A DNA stretch of 64,000 nt from Sphingobacterium yanglingense. GTDB lineage: Bacteria > Bacteroidota > Bacteroidia > Sphingobacteriales > Sphingobacteriaceae. Within the stretch, counting starts at the first letter, position 1. Each line of letters begins with the position of its first letter. Below are positions 34,206-42,335 of this stretch, in pieces. A program made the translations under genes and the position numbers. The DNA is taken from contig NZ_SNYV01000011.1 of NCBI RefSeq assembly GCF_004363245.1, positions 496,001 through 560,000 on the forward strand, read 5' to 3'. The notes under the pieces are model-generated. The model saw only the letters and a program-made list of their open reading frames with translations. It was not told the origin of the DNA and did not search any database.

Positions 34206-35105
34206 ATGATAAAACATTTTATAAAATCACTATTAGTTGCAGCTGTCCTGATTGGACAGCTCAACCTAACCTCGGCACAGCAGCACAAAGATGCGGTGCA
34301 TATCGAACAGCTCAGAACGGCACCGAAGGACAAAATATGGGTAATCGCCCACCGTGGTGACTGGCGCCATGCTCCGGAAAATTCCATACAGGCGATTAAA
34401 AACTGTATCGCTATGGGGGTGGATATGGTGGAAATTGATGTGCAGCTCACCAAGGATGGACATGCAGTACTGATGCATGACAAGAAGATAGACCGTACGA
34501 CAACGGGGAAGGGGGAGGTCAAGGATTGGACGCTGGATAGCCTCCAACAGTTGCGCCTGCGGGATGGCCTGGGGGTTCCGACTCCGCACCGGATCCCTAC
34601 GCTGGAAGAAGCGCTTACAGTCTGTAAGGATAAGATATTGATCAATATCGATAAGGGCTTTGATTTTCTCGCGGTCTGTCTGGAAGTGGCACAAAAGACG
34701 CATACGTTGGATCAGGTAATCCTTAAATCGGGAAAACCTTATGCGGAGGTGAGAGCGCAGTTAGGAGAAGCTTTTGAAAAGGTTCATTTCATGCCGATCG
34801 TTAACCTCGGAAAACCGGATGCAATGGAGATTCTGGAATCACATCTGGCCAACTACAAGCCCATTGCGATCGAGTTTACCGTGCCTGATGAAAAGGCCCC
34901 GGCAGTAGCACAGTTCGTCAATTACCGCGCACAGGGCATCAATGTATGGGTCAACTCGCTGTGGCCTCCACACAATGATGGACATGATGACGAACGGGCG
35001 GCATTGGATCCTTCGGTATACGACTGGTATCCGGCACACCAGGTCAATATGATACAGACGGACAGACCGCAGTTGCTAATAGACTACCTAAAAGGCAGAA
35101 AATAG
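34206..35105 (+). CDS. exported glycerophosphodiester phosphodiesterase family protein
   Basis: A 299-residue GDPD-family enzyme with a signal peptide (ending LTSAQ). Motifs: IAHRGDWRHAPENS (catalytic His near residue 49 and the Glu of PENS), VEIDVQLTKDG and VLMHDKKIDRTT, the metal-binding and catalytic residues of the TIM-barrel family. It hydrolyses glycerophosphodiesters to glycerol-3-phosphate and an alcohol, acting in the periplasm or on the surface. It starts 2 bp after the SusD stop and 3 bp before the metallo-beta-lactamase gene, so it is probably the enzyme for the compound taken up by this SusC/SusD pair. Confidence 0.9.
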   Translation: MIKHFIKSLLVAAVLIGQLNLTSAQQHKDAVHIEQLRTAPKDKIWVIAHRGDWRHAPENSIQAIKNCIAMGVDMVEIDVQLTKDGHAVLMHDKKIDRTTTGKGEVKDWTLDSLQQLRLRDGLGVPTPHRIPTLEEALTVCKDKILINIDKGFDFLAVCLEVAQKTHTLDQVILKSGKPYAEVRAQLGEAFEKVHFMPIVNLGKPDAMEILESHLANYKPIAIEFTVPDEKAPAVAQFVNYRAQGINVWVNSLWPPHNDGHDDERAALDPSVYDWYPAHQVNMIQTDRPQLLIDYLKGRK

Positions 35106-35108
35106 CGG

Positions 35109-36314
35109 ATGTTACGGTCTTTCTTGATAAAATCGGTTCTACTGGCAGTAGTCTACCTTCTGCCGGTGGAATTCGTCTTAGCGCAGCAGAGCCTGCCGCC
35201 TTGGGAAGAGGGCTTTCTAGATATACATCATATCAACACGGGAGAAGGCAATAGTACATTTGTACAGATGCCTGATGGCACCACCTTATTGGTGGATATA
35301 GGTACGGTGGACAAGGTTGCGTTTGAACAGCGTCATTTTCCGCTCAAAGCGACTTCTAGGGTGCCGGACAGTAGCCTTTCGGTGGGGGCACGTGTGGCCT
35401 GGTACCTGCAGAAAATGAGCAACCGGGTTGGGGATAGCCGGCAGTTGGATTATCTACTGATTACGCATTTTCATAGTGACCATTTCGGTGCAGTACCCGA
35501 ACTCTTGGCAGAACTGACGCCAAAGAAAATTATTGATAGGGATTACCCGTCCTATGGTTTTCCGTTTGATCTCCGCACGAAGTTGAAAAAGGATACGGTG
35601 TTTCAACGCTATATGGCTATCGTCGACAGTGGAGCTTGGAATATGGAAAAAGCACAGGTCGGTAGCAGCACCCAGCTGGGGCCTGTATACCATCCGGGAC
35701 GGTATCCAACATTTCGCATACAGAACATCAAAAATGCGGCTAGCCTGTGGAGTCCTGAAGGGGGCGAGGTCAGGGAACTATTTACCGCGGCGGAAATGGC
35801 AACGGGGGGATATAATGAGAACCCGCTGAGCATGGCCTTTAAAGTAAGCTATGGTGACTTTGACTATTATTTTGGGGCTGACAATACAGGGTTGCAGGAT
35901 AGCTCGGTACCGAAGTGGTTTGATGTGGAGACAGCTCTGGCGGCGAGTGTAGGTAAAGTGGATGCGATGGTGCTCAACCACCATGGCAATAGGGATGCGA
36001 ACAATGCGAATTTCATTGGCAGGTTGGATCCGCAGGTGGCTATACAGCAGGTATACAGTTCGGATCAACCGGGGCAAGAGGTTTTTTATCGTCTACAGAA
36101 TCTCGGTAGAGGTCGTGCACGGCATCTCTACGCCACCAATATGCACTCGGAAACACGTACTACATATGGACCTTGGTTTGACAGAGCTTATCGATCTATG
36201 CAGGGACATGTGGTTCTGAGGGTGTATCCGAACGGAAAGACTTTTAAAGTGTATGTGCTGAATGAAAGCAATCTCTCTGTCAAAGACGAGCAGCTCTTGC
36301 ACAGTGAAAATTAG
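35109..36314 (+). CDS. exported metallo-beta-lactamase-fold hydrolase
   Basis: A 401-residue protein with a signal peptide (ending FVLAQ). It has the MBL fold: IHHINTGEGNSTFVQMPDG (strand motif), THFHSDHFGAVPEL near residue 119 (HxHxDH zinc site) and LNHHGNRDANN (later metal ligand). The arrangement resembles ComEC-like MBL domains without membrane helices, a group that includes phosphodiesterases and nucleases. It is the last gene of the SusC/SusD/GDPD operon and ends just before a bidirectional terminator. A role in cleaving phosphodiester or phosphate bonds of the imported compound is inferred. Confidence 0.85.
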   Translation: MLRSFLIKSVLLAVVYLLPVEFVLAQQSLPPWEEGFLDIHHINTGEGNSTFVQMPDGTTLLVDIGTVDKVAFEQRHFPLKATSRVPDSSLSVGARVAWYLQKMSNRVGDSRQLDYLLITHFHSDHFGAVPELLAELTPKKIIDRDYPSYGFPFDLRTKLKKDTVFQRYMAIVDSGAWNMEKAQVGSSTQLGPVYHPGRYPTFRIQNIKNAASLWSPEGGEVRELFTAAEMATGGYNENPLSMAFKVSYGDFDYYFGADNTGLQDSSVPKWFDVETALAASVGKVDAMVLNHHGNRDANNANFIGRLDPQVAIQQVYSSDQPGQEVFYRLQNLGRGRARHLYATNMHSETRTTYGPWFDRAYRSMQGHVVLRVYPNGKTFKVYVLNESNLSVKDEQLLHSEN

Positions 36315-36323
36315 GGGGATTTA

Positions 36324-36360
36324 AATAGGGAAAGGTCAGCAGAGCTGACCTTTCCCTATT
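36324..36360. terminator. bidirectional intrinsic terminator
   Basis: A perfect stem AATAGGGAAAGGTCAGC / GCTGACCTTTCCCTATT (36324-36360) with a very short AGA-type loop. It lies between the rightward MBL operon and the leftward caspase operon and can terminate both. Confidence 0.85.
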
Positions 36361-36370
36361 ATAAACAGAA

Positions 36371-36751
36371 TTAAAAAATAGAAACGATTTTCTTTCCATC
36401 TTCGTCGGACCAGATGGTGACTTGATCGGTCTGAAGGCTAAAGCCTTTGGCTCCGATACGTTCCCAGTCGGATAGCTTGGCATTTACAATGGCAGCACCT
36501 CTCTTCTTAGTAAGTATCTTATCCGCGTTTTTCTTAAAAGCTTCCTTGTCTTTTATCTTTAACTTCTTGCCTCCGGCTTCGATGTTATTGAAATCGTAGG
36601 AGATCAGATTAGCTATCTTGTCGACATCCCAGGATTTAAGGACAGAAACAAAGGCCTGTATGGTCTGCTTGTCCTGTTTGGTCAAGTCGCTTTGTGCCTG
36701 CACAAAGGTGGTCAGACCACAAAATAATAGAATTGCAATGATTTTTTTCAT
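36371..36751 (-). CDS. exported NTF2-like protein
   Basis: A 126-residue protein with a signal peptide (ending FVQAQ). The mature 105 residues resemble the SnoaL/NTF2 cone fold: an initial helix (TKQDKQTIQAFVSVLKSWDVDKIANLI), YDFNNI, a KIKDKEAFKKNAD helix and three terminal strands. There is no obvious active site; such proteins bind small ligands or are enzyme accessory domains. It is the last gene of the leftward caspase operon, 15 bp after the lipocalin-like gene, and ends 10 bp before the shared terminator. Confidence 0.55.
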   Translation of the reverse strand: MKKIIAILLFCGLTTFVQAQSDLTKQDKQTIQAFVSVLKSWDVDKIANLISYDFNNIEAGGKKLKIKDKEAFKKNADKILTKKRGAAIVNAKLSDWERIGAKGFSLQTDQVTIWSDEDGKKIVSIF

Positions 36752-36766
36752 TTCTCTGTTGTTAAT

Positions 36767-37222
36767 TTATTTTTTCTTCTTAAAGATAAAAACCGACTGG
36801 TAGGTGTTCTTGTCTGCATCGACAGAAGTGCGGGTCAAATACAGTTTCTTTTTGGCTGTATCGACATTAAACTCGAATTCGGTAGGCTCTAGTTCAATGC
36901 CGTACTCGGCATCATCTTTCATCAACTTTGCTAGGTGAGCTGGCTCCATGGTAAAATACACTTTGTTCCCCTCGATTACATACTTGTGCGGATGTGCTAC
37001 ATCGGTATATGCAGTCGTGATATAACATAGCTTGTCTGAAGTGAAGTTGTAAATACGTTCGCCTTCAAAGGAGTGCTCTTCCGTGGTTTTCTTACCGTCG
37101 ATTATACTTACGTCGCGTAGTGCGCTAGTTTCCCATTTACCCAGTAGGGCTGCAGCAGATGTCTGTGCCTGACTAGTGATCACAAAAAGTAAGCAGATGG
37201 CTGTAGCTAATAGATGTTTCAT
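36767..37222 (-). CDS. exported lipocalin-like protein
   Basis: A 151-residue protein with a signal peptide (ending SQAQT) and a lipocalin-like core starting LLGKWETSALRD, followed by repeated strand patterns (ERIYNFTSDKLCYI, HKYVIEGNKVYFTM) and a C-terminal VFIFKKKK. The G-x-W near the N terminus is the usual first lipocalin motif. It lies in the duplicated cassette caspase, CPF protein, lipocalin, and is the counterpart of the gene at 39391. The ligand is unknown. Confidence 0.65.
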   Translation of the reverse strand: MKHLLATAICLLFVITSQAQTSAAALLGKWETSALRDVSIIDGKKTTEEHSFEGERIYNFTSDKLCYITTAYTDVAHPHKYVIEGNKVYFTMEPAHLAKLMKDDAEYGIELEPTEFEFNVDTAKKKLYLTRTSVDADKNTYQSVFIFKKKK

Positions 37223-37235
37223 TTTCTTCTTTTTT

Positions 37236-37658
37236 TTACTTTATTAATTTATTAACTGTTTTTTTTAGTGTTGGATCGATCTTAAGCTCGTATAACTGGC
37301 TACTGCCAGCAGTGAATTCCTCCATACGGGGACAGTATTCGACATCAAACAGAAGAACTAAAGTGTCCTTGGAAGTGAGCGCATACACAGGCTCAAAGGG
37401 ACATTTTTTGATAACGCCCTCGGCTTCTCTGGCCTTGCTAAGATCTGTACGAAGGGTTTTCACATCTTCATCCTGTAAAGGCATTGATTTTAGAATTTTG
37501 TAGCCTTTGATAATCGTCTTATCGACGATATCTGTCTTGGATTCGTCTCGCTCTCCAAGATAGTGGAGGCTGTAAGAAGCGGTAGAGACCGAACGCTTTA
37601 CGCCATTACACGAATAGCATAGACAGGCAGCTAACACTAATAGGATTAGTGATTTCAT
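37236..37658 (-). CDS. CPF-motif lipoprotein, paralogue of the 39864 gene
   Basis: A 140-residue lipoprotein. The start is set at 37658 (MKSLILLVLAACLCYSC), giving lipobox CYSC (Cys17); an upstream in-frame ATG at 37682 would add eight residues. The mature part contains EGVIKKCPFEPVYAL and FDVEYCPRMEEF. These match RRCPFDPMYAIL and FNAIDCPRVMYP in the protein from 39864-40289, including the pair of Cys about 25-30 residues apart and a common KxINKLIK-like end. I know no family name. It follows the caspase gene at 37688 by 29 bp. Confidence 0.6.
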   Translation of the reverse strand: MKSLILLVLAACLCYSCNGVKRSVSTASYSLHYLGERDESKTDIVDKTIIKGYKILKSMPLQDEDVKTLRTDLSKAREAEGVIKKCPFEPVYALTSKDTLVLLFDVEYCPRMEEFTAGSSQLYELKIDPTLKKTVNKLIK

Positions 37659-37687
37659 AGTATTTGTTATTTGATGGTTCATCCTTG

Positions 37688-38986
37688 TTATATATATTTA
37701 ACAGTTCCTTGGTAGAAGCCACGTTGTCCTTTGGTTCCTGCTCCACTGTCTAGATGTTTGGTTTTTTCAAGGGCTTCCTTGTACGTCTTTTCCAAGATAC
37801 CCGTCCACGAAGCCGGAATATTGCTATTGTCGTATAGTGCACCTTCTAGATTCTGACGGAAGGAGCCTGTAAACGCTCCTTGATGGTTGAGAGCCCATGA
37901 AAATTCTCCATAGCTGGATGATGTTGAGATGAGTGCTCCCTGGGCCTTTGTGAACAATAGATTAACCTTCTTAGGATCGATCTGTGAGGGTACCGCCCTT
38001 GTCGCAGGATATTGAGATTCAACATTCTCCCGTGAACGGGGTACGGAATTACAAAGATCACCTGTCACAATCGTAAGGCGTGGATTGAAAGAACGGATAA
38101 AGGTGTAGAGATCATGTAGCCCATAGCCTTGGTCTTTTAATGCCATACGTGGAAATTCACTCTCTCGCTTAGTGGTATTGGACCCGTGCCCGTTATAGTG
38201 GAAAAATACAGCATCGTCGGGACCAATGTCCAAGCGATTAATAGTACTGATGATTGCAGCCCGGGTAAAGTTCTGTCCGGTAAGGGAAGTTACATTGACG
38301 GCAGCAGCGCTATTCTGTCCTATAGTAGTACGGAATAACGTGCTGAGCTGAGCTACTTCGGTCTCAATCCCTTTACCCAGTTTTTTGTCATTGGTGTCTC
38401 CCACAAGAATGACATGCACTTTGCTTTTGCCCTTAAAAGGAGCTACAGCATTACTACCTGTACCCATGATACGCTTGTACTCTGGATCGGAGGATAGAAA
38501 ATAGTTGGTCAATTTGAAACCTGATGCTTGTAGTTCGTTTACATCTTTATAACGGGTCAGTTTGACCTTGAGTGCAGCATTACGGGCGTTTTGATTACCT
38601 ATTTTGGAAGGTGCAATGACGTAATAGGAAGCCCCTTTATTGGTCTGTGCGTTATAATCTGTGAGATAGAGGTAATCCGCTATGTAAATCGTATTGAGGT
38701 TATTGTCCTTGGAGTATACGACTTTGGCATCACCACCTTTGTAAACGAGGTCCTTTGGAGCAAAAGACGGATTCTTAAGCATTACAGCTTTATATTCGGC
38801 TAGTTTGGTCACTCCAGATTGTGCGTAGTTGACACGTACCAAGATATCATCCGCATTACGATAGACCATCAAGGCATTGTATTTAATCCCAGCTTCTTCC
38901 CAACTGTAGTGGCTAAAGCTCTGTCCAAAGCTCAAGACTATAGTCGTCAAGAATAGGACGAAGGTCGATAGGATTTTCTTTATCAT
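37688..38986 (-). CDS. exported caspase-fold cysteine peptidase (C14-like), downstream copy
   Basis: A 432-residue protein with a signal peptide (ending LSFGQ). Residues about 23-190 are an N-terminal domain shared with the copy at 40305 (motif VRVNYAQSGVTKLAE). The peptidase domain begins near 195: VHVILVGDTND strand, FFHYNGHGSN with catalytic His near 266, VTGDLCNSVPR with Cys near 312, then ISTSSSYGEFSW and HQGAFTGSF. The His-Gly and following strand-Cys arrangement is that of clan CD caspase-like peptidases. Export to the periplasm or surface distinguishes it from cytosolic defence caspases. It lies 7 bp behind the chagasin-like inhibitor gene. Confidence 0.85.
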   Translation of the reverse strand: MIKKILSTFVLFLTTIVLSFGQSFSHYSWEEAGIKYNALMVYRNADDILVRVNYAQSGVTKLAEYKAVMLKNPSFAPKDLVYKGGDAKVVYSKDNNLNTIYIADYLYLTDYNAQTNKGASYYVIAPSKIGNQNARNAALKVKLTRYKDVNELQASGFKLTNYFLSSDPEYKRIMGTGSNAVAPFKGKSKVHVILVGDTNDKKLGKGIETEVAQLSTLFRTTIGQNSAAAVNVTSLTGQNFTRAAIISTINRLDIGPDDAVFFHYNGHGSNTTKRESEFPRMALKDQGYGLHDLYTFIRSFNPRLTIVTGDLCNSVPRSRENVESQYPATRAVPSQIDPKKVNLLFTKAQGALISTSSSYGEFSWALNHQGAFTGSFRQNLEGALYDNSNIPASWTGILEKTYKEALEKTKHLDSGAGTKGQRGFYQGTVKYI

Positions 38987-38993
38987 AATAAAG

Positions 38994-39407
38994 CTATTTG
39001 ATTTTAAAATTTACAATTTTGCCAGAATCTGGCTTTGGCTCCCAAGACCTACCGTGCGTAAAGGTCGCTTTACAGGATCCCGTTTTGACAGCACGCAATT
39101 GGAATACACGTTCGCCACCAGCACCTACTATCACGCTGTCGGTAATAGGGGTGATATAATCGTCTTTGATCACCTCCATATTGTCGTTGTCAAGGACCAG
39201 CTGCCAACGGTATCCCGTAGTAATATTTTCCTTGACCTTAACGGTATAGATCTCGCCCTGCTCAAGTTGGACTCGAGTACTGGAGGTTACAGTGCCTAAA
39301 TCGAGATCCCGTGCAGCCTTTGGCGAAGCACATCCCACAGTGAGCACCAGTAATATGGCGATGCCAAGTGATACTCTTCCTTTACTTTGTTTATTTGTTG
39401 TTTTCAT
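38994..39407 (-). CDS. chagasin-type (I42) cysteine protease inhibitor lipoprotein
   Basis: A 137-residue lipoprotein. The start at 39407 (MKTTNKQSKGRV) gives a signal with lipobox TVGC (Cys26). The mature region has the three chagasin loops: ENITTGYRW (NPTTGY-like loop, about residues 65-75), VGAGGERVF (GxGG-like loop) and THGRSWEP (RPW-like loop). Chagasin inhibitors block papain-type cysteine proteases by inserting these loops in the active site. Location directly between two caspase-like peptidase genes suggests control of self-damage or of competing proteases. Whether it inhibits a clan CD enzyme is not established. Its start overlaps the end of the upstream lipocalin-like gene by 17 nt. 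Confidence 0.8.
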   Translation of the reverse strand: MKTTNKQSKGRVSLGIAILLVLTVGCASPKAARDLDLGTVTSSTRVQLEQGEIYTVKVKENITTGYRWQLVLDNDNMEVIKDDYITPITDSVIVGAGGERVFQLRAVKTGSCKATFTHGRSWEPKPDSGKIVNFKIK

Positions 39408-39864
39408 ACTGTTTTTTAACGAGTTTGTAGCCTGATTTAAAGTTATAATCCATCTGACCAGTATAGCTGTATTGTATGTGCAGGGTATCGTCCAGAAGTC
39501 GTATAGTGTATATCTGCTCCATATCAAGATCTAAGCTATCTATTCCATCTTTATTGAATAAGATCGGCCACATGGATAACGTATCATGATTGATCAGGTA
39601 CTTATAGTGATCCTTTGCAATCGTATCTGTAAGTATATCTGTATAACTATGGTAGCATGTACTGTCTCCTAGGAAAGTATAAGTCTGTTCGCCTGTCCCG
39701 AGTACTCGTCTATCTTCCATAGTTTTCCCATTTTCCTGACTGAGGATATGATAAGAGTATATGTCCCATTCTCCGAGTAGCTCGTGCTCCGTAACTGTCG
39801 TACAGGACAATAGCATGGCAGGACACAGAATAAACAGGAACAACCTCATTTTCTTCCGTGTCAT
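39391..39864 (-). CDS. lipocalin-like lipoprotein
   Basis: A 157-residue lipoprotein with lipobox LLSC (Cys21). The mature part starts HELLGEWDIYSYH, the lipocalin G-x-W motif, followed by strands such as GEQTYTFLGDSTCYHS and HYKYLINHDTLSMW, and ends YNFKSGYKLVKK. It corresponds to the gene at 36767 in the duplicated cassette. Its ATG overlaps the stop of the CPF gene by 1 nt (TAATG), and its end overlaps the inhibitor start, so translation of this stretch is tightly coupled. Confidence 0.65.
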   Translation of the reverse strand: MTRKKMRLFLFILCPAMLLSCTTVTEHELLGEWDIYSYHILSQENGKTMEDRRVLGTGEQTYTFLGDSTCYHSYTDILTDTIAKDHYKYLINHDTLSMWPILFNKDGIDSLDLDMEQIYTIRLLDDTLHIQYSYTGQMDYNFKSGYKLVKKQYENNK

Positions 39865-40289
39865 TACTTTATTATCTTATCGACAAGACTCTGCACGCCA
39901 TTATGATCTTTGAGATCTATAGGCTTTACGGCCTTCCCACCAGAAGGATACATCACGCGTGGGCAATCTATAGCATTAAATAGCGCATAAGGTTTATTGT
40001 CAATTAAGATAGCATACATTGGATCGAATGGACATCTTCGGATCTCACTACTGCTCACCTGAGCTTCTTTAAGGCGACTAATAAGCTGCTTGGCCTGTTT
40101 AGGACGCAAGGATATTTTTTTTGACACAGGGTAATCCAATATCTGCATTTTATTATCTAATTGCTCCATATCCTGAGGCAGTAGAAAGCACAGCTCGTAC
40201 ACTTCCTTGTTTCCTCTTTTTTGCTGAGCAAAGGCACTGAAGCCGATTGTTATCAATAGGGTTACTAGAATAAGTTTTGTAGTATTCAT
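39864..40289 (-). CDS. exported CPF-motif protein, paralogue of the 37236 gene
   Basis: A 141-residue protein with a signal peptide (ending SAFAQ). It shares with the 37236-37658 protein the segments IRRCPFDPMYAIL and NAIDCPRVMYP and a C-terminal VDKIIK, about 110 residues of alignable sequence with two conserved Cys. A helical LKEAQVSSSEIRR region precedes the CPF motif, as in the paralogue (LSKAREAEGVIKK). It follows the caspase gene by 15 bp. Family and function are unknown; the constant position behind each caspase gene suggests a partner, substrate or inhibitor. Confidence 0.6.
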   Translation of the reverse strand: MNTTKLILVTLLITIGFSAFAQQKRGNKEVYELCFLLPQDMEQLDNKMQILDYPVSKKISLRPKQAKQLISRLKEAQVSSSEIRRCPFDPMYAILIDNKPYALFNAIDCPRVMYPSGGKAVKPIDLKDHNGVQSLVDKIIK

Positions 40290-40304
40290 ATATAGTGAGG
40301 AATA

Positions 40305-41651
40305 TTAGTTATAGGCCACTGAACCCCGGTAAAAACCATTCTGTCCCTTCGTCCCAGTTTTGTTTACGATATCTCTTGTCTTGTTATAGGCTTCTTTATA
40401 ACTTTGCTTTAATACAGCATCCCAAGTAGCAGACATATTGCTATGACTATTGATTGCGGATGTCAAAGCATCAACGAACGAGTTGGTGAAAGCACCATTA
40501 TTGCCCAATGAATACGAATATTCGTCATAGCTAGAGGAGGTAGATACAATCTTTCCTTTGGCTTTTATCAGGAGCTGAGCAACACGTGCTGGGTCATGTT
40601 GAGCGGGAGCAGACCGCATTAGCGGCTGATCTGGTAGCGCTGTACGCGTACGTGGCACACTGTTGCAGAGATCGCCGATAACGATTGCAAGACGTGGGTT
40701 GCGATTGGATACGAGATTGCCCATGTTTTCCAGCTTATACGAGCTTTTAATCATCGCCGCAGTTGGAAAGTCACTATTGCTACCCTTTGGATTACTACCG
40801 TGGCCCGAGTAATATAATATAATCGCGTCATTAGATCCTACAGTCAATGATTTTACGGTATTCTCTACATTGGTGGATATGAGCTGGTCGCCCGATATTT
40901 CCTTAATGTTAAACTTGATGTTTTTATTGACACTCATCGTATTCTGGAACAGTGACCTCATCTTGATAAGATCACTTTTGACGGACTCGCCAATGCTAGC
41001 ATCTTTGGTATCACCGACTAGTACAAGATGAACCGTAACAGGGGTTGCTGCCTGTGAAGCTGCAGGTTTATTACCACTGTTGTTATTGGTTGAAGTATTA
41101 TTATTGGTCGCTGGGCTACTTGGCTTGGCGAACTGTTTGTAATAGGCTTCTTCTTTCAAGAAGTAAGCAGCCGCATTTACGTTTTGCTGGACGTCACTCA
41201 GTTTGTTATAGACTTGTACTTTAACATCGGGACGACTGGATAGATAGCCTTTCTGTGCAATCTTTGTAGCTTGTGCTACGTACGAACGACCAGACACTTT
41301 GTTGGTCACAGGATCATAGTTTTCCTGAAACAAACGGAATGCAGGAAAGCTCCCACTCATCTTGTTGTCCTTGGAATAGATAACTTCACCGATGCCAATT
41401 TCTAAAACCCTGGCTTTTGAGGAATATCCCGGATGTACGCGAAGCTTACCGGCAGCCTCGGCCAACTTAAGTACGCCGCTTTGGGTTGAGTTAATCCGTA
41501 CAATCACATTCTCACTATCAATGAGATAAGCGAAAGCAGAATAGTCGATATTAAGGTCTTTCCAGCTGAACTTCATGTACTGCTGCGCCAAACTAGTCTT
41601 GGCACTGAGCAACGTAATCAGCGTGATAATAGCAATTTTTAATTTTTGCAT
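40305..41651 (-). CDS. exported caspase-fold cysteine peptidase (C14-like), upstream copy
   Basis: A 448-residue protein with a signal peptide (ending KTSLAQ). The N-terminal domain (about 24-170, VRINSTQSGVLKLAE) is shared with the 37688 copy. It is joined by an Asn/Thr/Ser-rich linker (about 176-200, NNNTSTNNNSGNK) to the peptidase domain: VHLVLVGDTKD, ILYYSGHGSN with His near 281, VIGDLCNSVPR with Cys near 328, then VSTSSSYDEYSY and GAFTNSFVDALT. The catalytic dyad is intact. The flexible linker is absent from the other copy. It follows the first lipocalin-like gene of the operon by 33 bp. Confidence 0.85.
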   Translation of the reverse strand: MQKLKIAIITLITLLSAKTSLAQQYMKFSWKDLNIDYSAFAYLIDSENVIVRINSTQSGVLKLAEAAGKLRVHPGYSSKARVLEIGIGEVIYSKDNKMSGSFPAFRLFQENYDPVTNKVSGRSYVAQATKIAQKGYLSSRPDVKVQVYNKLSDVQQNVNAAAYFLKEEAYYKQFAKPSSPATNNNTSTNNNSGNKPAASQAATPVTVHLVLVGDTKDASIGESVKSDLIKMRSLFQNTMSVNKNIKFNIKEISGDQLISTNVENTVKSLTVGSNDAIILYYSGHGSNPKGSNSDFPTAAMIKSSYKLENMGNLVSNRNPRLAIVIGDLCNSVPRTRTALPDQPLMRSAPAQHDPARVAQLLIKAKGKIVSTSSSYDEYSYSLGNNGAFTNSFVDALTSAINSHSNMSATWDAVLKQSYKEAYNKTRDIVNKTGTKGQNGFYRGSVAYN

Positions 41652-41684
41652 TAGATTATGATTTGGTTATATAATAGAGAAAAG

Positions 41685-42098
41685 CTACCTGCGGACTAAG
41701 GTTTTTCGTTCCGTTCCGTATTCAGTTTCTTCAATCAGAAATATCGTCTTTTTAGATTCACTGAAGACGACGTCGAGCTTCCATATGATATCATATGTTT
41801 CTTTGTCAGTCACCATAATAACTTTACCGTCGACCATATAGGATAGATCACGGATGTCAGCGTCAAATTCCCCGAGTTCGCTGTACTCAAGTATTCCTTT
41901 TTTCTTAAAATCGTATATGGTTTTATATCCTGACTCTCTAGCAGTCTCGGTGGGCCTTTTTGGATCAGGCTTGCCTTTACTATTGAAAAACTCTCTTTTG
42001 GTGACTTCCCATTTACCGATTATATCGGATTTGATACTTTGCGCCTGTGCAGACATGACCACCATAACTAAAATGATGCTCGCGACTAAGTGTTTCAT
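41685..42098 (-). CDS. exported lipocalin-like protein, first gene of the caspase operon
   Basis: A 137-residue protein with a signal peptide (ending SAQAQ), a GKWEVTKREFF first motif and strands YKTIYDFKKKGILEYSE and YMVDGKVIMVTDKETY, giving a lipocalin-like barrel. It is the most upstream gene of the leftward operon. A TACTTTTG -7-like box on the minus strand (42190-42197) lies about 90 bp upstream, without a clear -33 partner. The intergenic region 42099-42335 holds no other gene. Confidence 0.6.
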   Translation of the reverse strand: MKHLVASIILVMVVMSAQAQSIKSDIIGKWEVTKREFFNSKGKPDPKRPTETARESGYKTIYDFKKKGILEYSELGEFDADIRDLSYMVDGKVIMVTDKETYDIIWKLDVVFSESKKTIFLIEETEYGTERKTLVRR

Positions 42099-42335
42099 AT
42101 TGTATATAAATTTTAATGTTTTTTCGAGATGATACCAGTTGAGACCAATACTTTACTGGGCCGCGCTACACAAACATGGGACGACTAGGCAAAAGTAGCG
42201 CGTAGGGGAGAAAGAGGCGAATACCCAGTGGGTGAAAAAGGGGTAGTTTTATAGCCTACCCTAGGGTAGTACGAAGGGCAACACTATAGTTTATCAGCTT
42301 TTTGCAAAAAAAAGCACAGGTAGAGGCTCTAGTAC

